DNA of 64,000 nt, taken from Streptomyces goshikiensis (GTDB lineage Bacteria > Actinomycetota > Actinomycetes > Streptomycetales > Streptomycetaceae). Location: assembly GCF_014650555.1 (NCBI RefSeq), contig NZ_BMVE01000004.1, positions 372,001 to 436,000 on the forward strand, read 5' to 3'. Below are positions 54,217-61,881 of this stretch, piece after piece. The position numbers and the translations under genes were made by a program. The notes under the pieces are model-generated. The model saw nothing but the letters and a program-made list of their open reading frames with translations. It was not told where the DNA came from and made no database searches. Each line of letters starts with the position of its first letter. Position 1 is the first letter of the stretch.

Positions 54217-54359
54217 CTCGCCCCGACCACTCCGGCCTCGCCGGCCCGTGAGGCGCGGGCCCGGGGCGGCGCCCCAGGTCCGGCGTATGAGGACCCGGGA
54301 CGGGCCTCGCGCGGGGGTCACGTTCCAGCCGGTCCGGCGTGTGAAGGCCCGGGCGCGGG

Positions 54360-55547
54360 CTACGCGCGGGGGTCCCGTTCCAGCCCGGCCAGGGCAACGG
54401 CGGCGTGGGCGACCGACGCCAGCGTCACGTGCCTGTGCCATCCCCCCAGCCCCCGCCCGGAGTAGTCCCGCAGTCCCACCGCCCGCCCGCTGGCGCCGGC
54501 CACCGCCTCGACCCGCAGCCCGCCCTTCGTCAGCCGGACCACCGCCCCCACCGGCATCCGCACCAGGTCCGTGACCCACATCCCCACCAGCTCCGCCGCC
54601 GGGCCGCCGGCCCCGGCCCCCCACTCCCCGACCAGCAGCAGCTCCCGCCTGCGCGCCACCGCGGGATCAGGCATCATCACCCGCACCCCCACCGCCCACG
54701 ACGACCGCGCCGCGCCCCCCGCGTCGGTCCACTCCACCGGCGTCCCCAGCGCCTTCACCGACCGCAGGATCTCCGCCGGGCCCCGTTCCCCGCCCCCGAA
54801 CCCCGGCACGGCGGCGTCCCGCACCAGGAACCGGTTCCCGGCACCCGCACCGGCACCGGCACCCGCACCGACGCCGGCCGCCACCCGCGCGACCACCGGC
54901 ACCCCGGCCTCCGCGAACCGGTTCATGGTGGAGCGCGTCCCGATCCCCCGGATGTCCAGCACCACCGGCCGCGCCGCCGCCCCACCGGCCCGCCGTACGG
55001 TGGCCAGCACCGCGCCCACCGCGCTCTCCTCGTACGAACTCCCCGGCAGCAGCAGCTCCCAGCCCACCGGCGTGACCACCCCGGCCGAGGTGAACCACGT
55101 CCCGAACGCCTGCTGCCCCCGGAACATCCGCTCCCGGTGCGGATCGAACCGGTGCTCCACTCCCACCGAGTGCGCCCCGCTCCGGGGAATGGCCATCGGC
55201 TGCGCCACCCACGCCGGGGGCGGCCCCGCCGCCGCCTCCAGGCATCCGGCCAGCGCGGCCCGCACCGGCTGCCACGCCCAGGTGGAGCCGGTGACGAAGT
55301 GGTGCAGGCTCTGCTCGGAGGCGGTGCCGCTGATGTCCCCCGCCATGTTCCGGAACGACTTGCGGCCGGGTGTGGACAGCAGCCCGCGCACGTACCGCCG
55401 GGCCTTCTCCCGCTGGTCCCGGCGCCGCAGGGAGTCACACACCACGGCGCACAGCTCGTCGGCGATCTCACCGGCCGAGGAGGTCCGTCGGTCGGCGGCG
55501 GCGGCGCTGGTGGTGGGGGCGGTGGCGGCGGTGGCGGTGATGGTCAC
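54360..55547 (-). CDS. IS701-family transposase-like protein, probably domesticated
   Basis: A 395-residue protein (GTG 55547; a longer frame starts at 55601). The N-terminal part (RRRDQREKARRYVRGLLSTP, GRKSFRNMAGDISGTASEQS, LHHFVTGSTWAWQPVRAAL) is clear IS701-family sequence, as is SGAHSVGVEHRFDP. But the usual first catalytic motif (hydrophobic-D-D-T-G-F) before this is replaced by AQPMAIPRSG, with no aspartate. VVLDIRGIGTRSTMNRF may hold the second. A GVGAGAGAGAGAGN repeat interrupts the core. No inverted repeats or target duplication were found around it. A catalytically dead, host-adopted protein is the best reading. It faces away from the kyn operon. Confidence 0.7.
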   Translation of the reverse strand: MTITATAATAPTTSAAAADRRTSSAGEIADELCAVVCDSLRRRDQREKARRYVRGLLSTPGRKSFRNMAGDISGTASEQSLHHFVTGSTWAWQPVRAALAGCLEAAAGPPPAWVAQPMAIPRSGAHSVGVEHRFDPHRERMFRGQQAFGTWFTSAGVVTPVGWELLLPGSSYEESAVGAVLATVRRAGGAAARPVVLDIRGIGTRSTMNRFAEAGVPVVARVAAGVGAGAGAGAGAGNRFLVRDAAVPGFGGGERGPAEILRSVKALGTPVEWTDAGGAARSSWAVGVRVMMPDPAVARRRELLLVGEWGAGAGGPAAELVGMWVTDLVRMPVGAVVRLTKGGLRVEAVAGASGRAVGLRDYSGRGLGGWHRHVTLASVAHAAVALAGLERDPRA

Positions 55548-55670
55548 GCCACCCACATTCGGCCGTGGCCCCCCGCCCCCGGGAGGTGCGCCGGACACCA
55601 CCCTCCCCCACCGGGTGGTGCGCCGCGCACACCCCCTTCCCGGCCGGGGAAGGGGGCGCGGGCCCGTCCG

Positions 55671-56090
55671 CTAGCCCTTGAGCTCGGCGTACGCCTCTTC
55701 GCTGCTGTCCTTCAGGAACTGCCAGCACCGCTCGGACTCTTCGGTCTCGTTGATCGTCCCGGCCGCGCGGCCCAGGGCCGCCAGGCAGCGCAGGAAGCCC
55801 CGGTTGGCCTCGTGCGACCACGGGATCGGGCCGTGGCCCTTCCAGCCGGCGCGGCGCAGCGAGTCCAGCCCGCGGTGGTAGCCGGTACGGGCGTACGCGT
55901 AGGACTCGACCACGCGACCGCCCTCGAAGGCCTCGTCGGCCAGCGCGGCCCAGGCGAGGGAGAAGGTGGGGAAGGCGGCGGCGACCTCGGCCGGCGCGCC
56001 GGACTTCTCGCCGAAGAGGGCGTACGCCTCTTCATTCTCCTGGAGGTACGTCGGGTCCGGTCCGCCCAGCAGGTTCCTGTGACTGTTCAT
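55671..56090 (-). CDS. DUF3151 family protein
   Basis: A 139-residue helical soluble protein (MNSHRNLLGGPDPTYLQENE). It matches DUF3151, small actinobacterial proteins of unknown role: FGEKSGAPAEVAAAFPTFSL, AWAALADEAFEGGRVVESYA, YARTGYHRGLDSLRRAGWKG and a closing helix. A TPR-like helical hairpin arrangement is suggested by the pattern. The ATG at 56090 starts the conserved N-terminus; the frame to 56210 is Arg-rich. It is divergent from kynA. Confidence 0.82.
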   Translation of the reverse strand: MNSHRNLLGGPDPTYLQENEEAYALFGEKSGAPAEVAAAFPTFSLAWAALADEAFEGGRVVESYAYARTGYHRGLDSLRRAGWKGHGPIPWSHEANRGFLRCLAALGRAAGTINETEESERCWQFLKDSSEEAYAELKG

Positions 56091-56336
56091 GGCGCCAGTC
56101 TGCCAGGCGGCCCGGGCCCGGAACCCCGCTCGCAACCCCGCCCGGACCCCGCCCGGATGCCGCGAGGTGATCAAGGTTTCCGAGGTCAGTCGGCGTGTCG
56201 TACGTCGCAACCCCGTGAAAGCGCTCTAGAGGGCGCAGCCCGGTCGTGTTTATGATGCGGGCAGGGGACCGGGGCTCCACTTACCCAACCGGAAGGAGCG
56301 GACCGCTACCCGGAAGCACGTGTCGAGGAGACAGCG

Positions 56337-57182
56337 ATGTCGCAAAACCTTGATGCCTCCGGAGCCGGTTCGGGTACCCCGAACCTCGACTTCGATGGCA
56401 CGACCCCGTACGAGGACTACGTCCAGGCGGATGTCCTCACCCACCTCCAGCACCTCCGCTCCGACGACCCGGGCGAGATGGTCTTCCTGGTGACGACCCA
56501 GGTCATGGAGCTGTGGTTCACGGTCATCGTCCACGAATGGGAAACCGCCGCCAAGGCGCTGCGCGAGGACCGCGTGCAGGTGGCGATGGATGCGCTGAAA
56601 CGTTCCCTCCGTGAACTGGAAGCCCTCAACGCCTCCTGGCGCCCGCTCGCCCAGCTCACCCCCGGCCAGTTCAACCAGTACCGCGCCGCCCTCGGCGAAG
56701 GTTCCGGTTTCCAGTCCGCGATGTACCGCCGGATGGAGTTCCTGCTCGGCGAGAAGTCGGCGTCCATGCTCGTCCCGCACCGCGGCGCGCCCCGCGTCCA
56801 CGCGGAGCTGGAGAAGGCCATCCAGGAGCCCAGCCTCTACGACGAGGTCCTGCGCCTCCTCGCCCGCCGCGGCCACGACGTCCCGGCGGAGGTCCTGGAC
56901 CGCGACCTCTCCCAGCGCTACGAGCCGTCCCCGCGGGTCGAGGCCGCCTGGACCGCCCTGTACGCGGAGCCGGAAGCCGAGCTCGACCTGCACCGCCTCG
57001 GCGAGGTCCTCACCGACGTCGCCGAGCTCGTCTGGCGCTGGCGCAACGACCACCTGGTCGCGACCCGCCGCGCGATGGGCGCGAAGACGGGCACGGGCGG
57101 CTCGGCGGGCGTGACCTGGCTGGAGAAGCGGGCGCAGAAGAACGTCTTCCCCGAGCTGTGGACGGCGCGCAGCTATGTCTGA
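56337..57182 (+). CDS. kynA: Tryptophan 2,3-dioxygenase
   Basis: A 281-residue haem enzyme opening tryptophan to N-formylkynurenine. Conserved segments include TPYEDYVQADVLTHLQHLRS, VTTQVMELWFTVIVHEWE (substrate pocket), GFQSAMYRRMEFLLGEKS and VWRWRNDHLVATRRAMG, whose His is the haem ligand, followed by TGTGGSAGVTWLEKRAQKNV. It is the first gene of a degradative operon with kynureninase, overlapped by 8 bases. GAGGAGACAGCG precedes the ATG; TATGAT at 56251 could be the -10 box. Confidence 0.96.
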   Translation: MSQNLDASGAGSGTPNLDFDGTTPYEDYVQADVLTHLQHLRSDDPGEMVFLVTTQVMELWFTVIVHEWETAAKALREDRVQVAMDALKRSLRELEALNASWRPLAQLTPGQFNQYRAALGEGSGFQSAMYRRMEFLLGEKSASMLVPHRGAPRVHAELEKAIQEPSLYDEVLRLLARRGHDVPAEVLDRDLSQRYEPSPRVEAAWTALYAEPEAELDLHRLGEVLTDVAELVWRWRNDHLVATRRAMGAKTGTGGSAGVTWLEKRAQKNVFPELWTARSYV

Positions 57183-58380
57183 CGCCGCGGCCCTGCCCGC
57201 GCTCCGGCAGCGGGCGGCGCACCTCGACACCACCGACGACCTGGCCAAGCTCCGCGACCGCTTCGCGCTCCCGGAGGGCCTCGTCTACCTGGACGGCAAC
57301 TCGCTCGGCGCGCTCCCGGCCGGCGTCGCGGCCGTCACGGCCGATGTCGTGCACCGTCAGTGGGGCGAGCTCCTCATCCGCTCCTGGGACGAGAGCAACT
57401 GGTGGACCGCCCCCGAACGCATCGGTGACAAGCTGAGCCCCCTCATCGGCGCGGCCCCCGGCCAGACGGTCGTGGGCGACTCCACCAGCGTCAACCTCTT
57501 CAAGGCGCTCGTCGGCGCGGCCCGGCTCGCCCCGCCCGGCCGCACGCGGATGCTGGTCGACGCGAACACCTTCCCCACCGACGGCTACATCGCCGCGTCG
57601 GCCGCCCGGATGACCGGCCTGCGCGTCGTCCCGGTCGACCCGGCCACCGCCGCCGAGGAGATGGACGAGGACACCGCCGTCGTCCTGCTCAACCACGTCG
57701 ACTACCGCACCGGCCGCCTGCACGACCTCCCCGCCCTCACCCGGGCGGCCCGGGCGACCGGCGCCATCACCGTCTGGGACCTCTGCCACAGCGCCGGGGC
57801 CCTGCCGGTCGGGCTCGACGAGCACCAGGTCGACCTCGCGGTGGGCTGTACGTACAAGTACCTCAACGGCGGACCCGGCTCCCCGGCGTACCTGTACATC
57901 GCGGCCCGTCACCAGGCCGCCTTCGACTCCCCGCTCCCCGGCTGGAACGGTCACGCGGAGCCCTTCGCGATGACCCCGGGCTACACCCCGGCCGACGGCG
58001 CGGTCCGGGGGCGGGTCGGGACGCCCGACATCCTCTCGATGCTGGCTCTGGAGGCCGCGCTCGACGCGTGGGACGGCGTCTCGGTCGAGCAGGTCCGGGC
58101 GAAGTCCCTGGCCCTGACCGACTTCTTCCTCGAATGCGTCGCGGCGTACGTCCCGGAGGGCAAGGTCCAGGCGGTCACGCCGGCCGAGCACGCCCACCGC
58201 GGCAGCCAGGTCTCGCTGCGCACCGAGAACGCGGCGGAGATCATGCGCGAGCTGATCGCGCGCGGCGTCGTCGGGGACTTCCGGGCGCCGGACGTCCTGC
58301 GCTTCGGCTTCACCCCGCTCTACGTCGGTTTCGCGGACGTGGAGCGTGCCGCGCGGACACTGGGTCACGTTTTCGGGTGA
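57175..58380 (+). CDS. kynU: Kynureninase
   Basis: A 401-residue PLP enzyme cleaving kynurenine to anthranilate and alanine. It shows VYLDGNSLGALPAGVAAVTA, VVGDSTSVNLFKALVGAARL, VWDLCHSAGALPVGLDEHQV and the PLP lysine in CTYKYLNGGPGSPAYLYIA. The C-terminal arginine segment is VLRFGFTPLYVGFADVERAA. The start overlaps kynA by 8 bases, so translation is coupled. Anthranilate would feed tryptophan resynthesis, catabolism or secondary metabolites such as actinomycin-type precursors. Confidence 0.96.
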   Translation: MSDAAALPALRQRAAHLDTTDDLAKLRDRFALPEGLVYLDGNSLGALPAGVAAVTADVVHRQWGELLIRSWDESNWWTAPERIGDKLSPLIGAAPGQTVVGDSTSVNLFKALVGAARLAPPGRTRMLVDANTFPTDGYIAASAARMTGLRVVPVDPATAAEEMDEDTAVVLLNHVDYRTGRLHDLPALTRAARATGAITVWDLCHSAGALPVGLDEHQVDLAVGCTYKYLNGGPGSPAYLYIAARHQAAFDSPLPGWNGHAEPFAMTPGYTPADGAVRGRVGTPDILSMLALEAALDAWDGVSVEQVRAKSLALTDFFLECVAAYVPEGKVQAVTPAEHAHRGSQVSLRTENAAEIMRELIARGVVGDFRAPDVLRFGFTPLYVGFADVERAARTLGHVFG

Positions 58381-58614
58381 CGTAGCGGCGAAACGTCACC
58401 TCACCGGGTGATTCCGGCGCGGGCGGGGCCTCCGGCTCCGCCCGCGTCCGTCCGCGCCCGGCCCGGGGGGCGTGAACCCGCTCGGTCGGCCCCGGAGTGG
58501 CGGGTTCCGGCCTGATACGGTCCCGCTCTGCCGGGACACCGGAACCCGTGTCCCCCGGTGCCCCGGCCTCCCTTGTCCCACCCTTGTGCCACGCGTTACC
58601 GAGAGGTCGAGCCG

Positions 58615-59505
58615 ATGACGGACCCCGCAGTCGAACGGGACGCCGCCGAGGCGGCCTCGGCCTTCGCCCATCCGCCGGTCGAGCCCGACGCGAGCGTCGC
58701 GTACGGGGAGCATCCCGACCAGGTGGTGGACTTCTACGCCCCGCGCGGCGACACCACGCACGCCATGGGGTCGGCCCCGCTGGTGGTCCTCCTGCACGGC
58801 GGCGCCTGGCGGGCCCCGTACGACCGGCAGCACGTGACTCCCTTCGCGGATTTCCTGGCCCGGCGGGGTTTCGCCGTCGCCAATGTCGAGTACCGGCGCG
58901 GGAGTTCCCTGCCGCGCCAGCGGGGCGAGGGCCCGGTGGCCGGGCGCTGGCCCGAGACCTTCGACGACGTGGCCGCCGCGATGGACGCGCTCCCCGGGCT
59001 GGCGGAGAGCGCGCTGCCGCAGGCGGACGTACGCCGGGTCGTGGTGACGGGCCACTCGGCGGGCGGCCACCTCGCCCTGTGGGCGGCCGCCCGGCACGTC
59101 CTGCCGGCCGACGCTCCGTCCGGCTGGAGGCTGCCTTCCCCGCCGCGGCTGCGCGGCGTGGTGGCGCTGGCTCCCATCGCGGACTTCGCGGTGGCGGAGG
59201 ACCTGGGCGTGTGCGGCGGGGCGTCGGCCCAGTTGCTGGGTGGCAAGGAGTACTTCGCGGGGCGGCTGCCGTACGCGGACCCGGCGGCGCTGCTGCCGAC
59301 CGGGATCGCGACGGCCCTGGTGCAGGGGCGGGACGACATCGTGGTCCCGGAGCGGGTGGCGGAGTCGTACGTCGCGGCCGCGGCTCAGGCGGGCGAGCTG
59401 GTCGGGTTGACGTTGCTGGACGGGGTCGGGCACTTCCCGCTGATCGACCCGGCGGCGGACGCGTGCGCGGTGGTCTCGGAGGAGATCTCGCAGCTGGCCT
59501 GGTAG
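58615..59505 (+). CDS. Alpha/beta hydrolase, likely kynurenine formamidase
   Basis: A 296-residue hydrolase. It has the oxyanion loop LLHGGAWRAPYDRQ, nucleophile elbow VTGHSAGGHLALWAA, an Asp in VQGRDDIVVPER and the final His in GVGHFPLIDP, the arrangement of HGGXW-type arylformamidases. In the kyn operon it would hydrolyse N-formylkynurenine between TDO and kynureninase. It is unrelated to the metal-dependent KynB of proteobacteria. The ATG 58615 follows GAGAGGTCGAGCCG; 234 bases separate it from kynU, so it may have its own promoter. Its 3' end overlaps a converging gene. Confidence 0.88.
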   Translation: MTDPAVERDAAEAASAFAHPPVEPDASVAYGEHPDQVVDFYAPRGDTTHAMGSAPLVVLLHGGAWRAPYDRQHVTPFADFLARRGFAVANVEYRRGSSLPRQRGEGPVAGRWPETFDDVAAAMDALPGLAESALPQADVRRVVVTGHSAGGHLALWAAARHVLPADAPSGWRLPSPPRLRGVVALAPIADFAVAEDLGVCGGASAQLLGGKEYFAGRLPYADPAALLPTGIATALVQGRDDIVVPERVAESYVAAAAQAGELVGLTLLDGVGHFPLIDPAADACAVVSEEISQLAW

Positions 59506-59915
59506 AGCCCGGCGGCGCGGTGCAGGAGCAGGGCGTGCACGAAGCGGTCCTCGGAGGTCGGCCTGCACCGCCAGGCCAGGGGCCAGGAGCCGTCGAGGGC
59601 GGGGATGGGGATGTACGTGGACCGGCGGGGCCCGGAGGCCAGCCGGGTGAATCCGGGCGGCCAGATCCGGTACGCGGCGCTGCCGACGGGGATCAGGAAG
59701 TAGACCGGCCTGCGGCCGTTGCTCTGCGTGAGGATCGGGCCGGGGTCACCGCCCGTGAGGGTGACGAGCAGATCGGCGAGATCCCGTCCGGTGTCACCGT
59801 CCACGCGTAGGGCGTCAAATAGCACTCCTGCCTTGCGAATTCCGATCCCGGTGGCCGGAACCCAGCTGGGGGAGAAGGAGTTGGGGACCGCGCGGCGGTG
59901 ACTTTCGGTGTTCAT
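59385..59915 (-). CDS. Hypothetical protein associated with XRE/DUF397 locus
   Basis: A 176-residue protein (MNTESHRRAVPNSFSPSWVP). The first ~140 residues look conserved and globular: GIGIRKAGVLFDALRVDGDT, DLADLLVTLTGGDPGPILTQ, RRPVYFLIPVGSAAYRIWPP. This type of protein is common beside XRE-DUF5753 regulators in Streptomyces; function is unknown. The last ~40 residues are Ser/Thr-rich and antisense to the end of the hydrolase gene, so the original stop may have been lost and the tail may be read-through. It is divergent from the XRE gene, with 120 bases between. Confidence 0.68.
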   Translation of the reverse strand: MNTESHRRAVPNSFSPSWVPATGIGIRKAGVLFDALRVDGDTGRDLADLLVTLTGGDPGPILTQSNGRRPVYFLIPVGSAAYRIWPPGFTRLASGPRRSTYIPIPALDGSWPLAWRCRPTSEDRFVHALLLHRAAGLYQASCEISSETTAHASAAGSISGKCPTPSSNVNPTSSPA

Positions 59916-60035
59916 GGGACCAGCTTGAAGGTTCAGGTCTACCGTTTTCCAGGGGTCGGCCTCTACCGCCGAATCGGTAGGTCTGTGCCGCGAATCGGTT
60001 GTGTCTGGTTGTGTCCGGTTGAGTGAGGTGGGCCT

Positions 60036-60869
60036 GTGGCGAAGGCGGCCAACAAGGAGTCGGCGGGTGGGGCGACACGTCTGGTGTCCCACTTGGCGAA
60101 GGTGTTCCGCGAGCGGGAGAGGCTGACTCAGAAAGAGCTGGGTGCGATGCTCGGCTACTCGGCGGCGGCGATCAGCGCACTGGAGACGGGGGCGCAGCCG
60201 GCGAGCGACGAGATGCTGATCAAGCTCGAAGCCGTCATCGGTGATGGGCTCGGTGTCTTCGAGGTGGCGCGCGAGTTGGTCCTGCTGGACAAGTACCCGT
60301 CGCAGTTCAAGGACTACGCCATGCTGGAGCAGAGAGCGGTCAGCATCTCCTCGTACGTCACGCTCGTCATCGACGGGCTGTTCCAGACCGAGGCGTACGC
60401 CCGCGCGCTGATCGGTGGTGGCTATCCACCGCTGTCGGACCAGCGGATCGACGAACTGGTCGCCGCCCGGATGGCCCGGCAGGCCCTCCTTGACCGGGCG
60501 CCGCTACCGCACATCGAGCTCGTCATCGAGGAGTCCGTCCTGCACCGGGTGGTCGGCAACCGAGCCATCATGCGCGAGCAGCTGCTGCACCTCATCAGCT
60601 GTGCGCGGCGCCGGAACGTCACGTTGCAGGTGCTGGCCCTCGACAAGGGGCGGTGTGGGGAACACGCCGGTCTCTACGGCGAGATGAAACTGGTGGAAAC
60701 GCCTGACCACACCCGGGTGGTCTACATGGAGCCCCAGGAGGAAAGCCTGTTGATCAGCCACCCGGCAAAGGTAAGCGGCTACTGCCGGCGGTATGCAAAG
60801 ATCCTGGCGCAGGCCCTCAGTCCAGACGAGTCGCTGGGCCTCATCGAGCGGTTGGCGGGAGAAGAGTAA
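60036..60869 (+). CDS. XRE-family regulator with DUF5753 ligand domain
   Basis: A 277-residue protein. The N-terminal helix-turn-helix (about 13-70: SHLAKVFRERERLTQKELGA, MLGYSAAAISALETGAQPAS) and the C-terminal DUF5753 (LEQRAVSISSYVTLVIDGLF, QTEAYARAL, LHRVVGNRAIMREQLLHLIS) define the WhiJ/BldB-associated family that is expanded in Streptomyces. It usually controls or is antagonised by the neighbouring DUF397 protein. The start is GTG 60036. It overlaps the next gene's ATG by one base (TAATG). Confidence 0.92.
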   Translation: MAKAANKESAGGATRLVSHLAKVFRERERLTQKELGAMLGYSAAAISALETGAQPASDEMLIKLEAVIGDGLGVFEVARELVLLDKYPSQFKDYAMLEQRAVSISSYVTLVIDGLFQTEAYARALIGGGYPPLSDQRIDELVAARMARQALLDRAPLPHIELVIEESVLHRVVGNRAIMREQLLHLISCARRRNVTLQVLALDKGRCGEHAGLYGEMKLVETPDHTRVVYMEPQEESLLISHPAKVSGYCRRYAKILAQALSPDESLGLIERLAGEE

Positions 60870-61105
60870 TGAGCGGCACCCTGCAATGGTTCAAGTCGAG
60901 CTACAGCGACAGCGGCGGCGCTGACTGCATCGAAGTCGCCTACGAGTGGCGCAAGTCGAGCTACAGCCCGAGCGGCGGAGCCGACTGCGTCGAGGTGGCG
61001 ACCTGTCCGCACGCCATTCACGTGCGGGACTCCAAGAACCTCGGCCCCGCCTTCGCGGTAGCGCCCACGGCCTGGGCGGACTTCGCCGGGTGGGCCGCCC
61101 GCTAG
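60869..61105 (+). CDS. DUF397 protein with a tandem-duplicated N-terminal motif
   Basis: A 78-residue protein. The DUF397 hallmark (W-x-K-S-S-Y-S, then GGxxCxEV) occurs twice: LQWFKSSYSDSGGADCIEVA and EWRKSSYSPSGGADCVEVAT, followed by one complete C-terminal half (IHVRDSKNLGPAF, then WADFAGWAAR). Ordinary family members have a single copy, so a 21-23-residue unit has duplicated in tandem. DUF397 proteins are thought to act with the adjacent XRE-DUF5753 regulator as a switch in development or antibiotic control. It is translationally coupled to that gene. Confidence 0.9.
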   Translation: MSGTLQWFKSSYSDSGGADCIEVAYEWRKSSYSPSGGADCVEVATCPHAIHVRDSKNLGPAFAVAPTAWADFAGWAAR

Positions 61106-61121
61106 GCGGGATGGGAAGGGG

Positions 61122-61274
61122 CCCCCGGGGAGCCGGTCAGTCCGAGTGTCCTCTCGGGCCGGGCCGGCCCCTCAAGGGCGCTCGCTGCGCTCGCGTCGCT
61201 TCGCGATGGCCTTCGGCCACCCTTGACCGGCCGGCCCGCCCCGAAATGCCACAGACTGTCCGGCCCCCCGGGGG
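61122..61274. repeat. ~150-base imperfect palindromic element
   Basis: The ends are inverted copies: CCCCCGGGGAGCCGGTCAGT on the left against the complement of CTGTCCGGCCCCCCGGGGG on the right, and further in GGGCCGGCC-CCTCAAGGG against CCCTTGACCGGCCGGCCC. The centre (about 61175-61225) has smaller hairpins built from CGCTCGCTGCGCTCGCG and CGATGGCCTTCGGCCA. I believe similar sequences recur in Streptomyces genomes, which would make it a MITE- or REP-like element. It lies between the DUF397 gene and the secreted protein. The rest of 61275-61492 has no gene I can support. Confidence 0.6.
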
Positions 61275-61492
61275 GAGGGCGGCGGGGCGGCACACCGGTT
61301 CGCGCCACGGTCCGCGCCTCCCTCACCCGCCGCGCTGCGGCGCCCGGCCGAGGGCTGTCACAGAGCGGGGACGGAATCGGGACGATTCCGTCGACGGCTC
61401 GGCTTGCGACGGCATCGGTCGGCGGGAGAAAGTTGCTCCTGCACATGATCAACAAGGCGCCCGAGAGTGCGCCTGAGTTCAGGGGGACGAGT

Positions 61493-61858
61493 ATGCAGAT
61501 CCGCAGGAAGATGGCGACCGCAGCCGTGACCGTCGCGGTGGCGGGCGCCGGCCTGATCGCCGGCACCGGGTCGGCCTTCGCCGGTACGAACGGGCAGCAG
61601 ATCCAGATCGACGACGCCTCCGGGCGCGCCAGGTCGGTGTACATCGGGGGCACCAACCAGAACGGCTCGTACGTGGGCCACTGCTTCAACATCAGCCCTG
61701 GTAACTCCACCCCGCTGGGTGGCTGGTGGTGGAAGAACAGCGTGGACGTCACCGCGTACTCGTACGCCAACTGCGGTGGCGGGCGGTTCTACTACAAGAA
61801 CGCCTGGATCAACACCACCCAGAGCTGGGGCGACTACCAGGTCGTCTCGGTCCACTGA
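61493..61858 (+). CDS. Small secreted hypothetical protein
   Basis: A 121-residue protein with a Sec signal peptide (MQIRRKMATAAVTVAVAGAG, cleavage after SAFA at residue 30). The mature domain of about 90 residues is rich in Gly, Trp, Tyr and Asn: GTNGQQIQIDDASGRARSVY, VGHCFNISPGNSTPLGGWWW and TAYSYANCGGGRFYYKNAWI, with two cysteines that could pair. The fold looks like a small beta-sandwich. The ATG 61493 has AGGGGGACGAGT just before it, so the longer frame to 61223 is rejected. No family is recognised. It is a single gene facing the MFS gene. Confidence 0.82.
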   Translation: MQIRRKMATAAVTVAVAGAGLIAGTGSAFAGTNGQQIQIDDASGRARSVYIGGTNQNGSYVGHCFNISPGNSTPLGGWWWKNSVDVTAYSYANCGGGRFYYKNAWINTTQSWGDYQVVSVH

Positions 61859-61881
61859 CACCCCCGCCGCCCCGGCCGTGA

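Noticed and set aside
52423..54624. 733-codon frame on the - strand
   Set aside because: It is antisense to the GAF-PucR regulator and rich in Gly/Arg, without domains.
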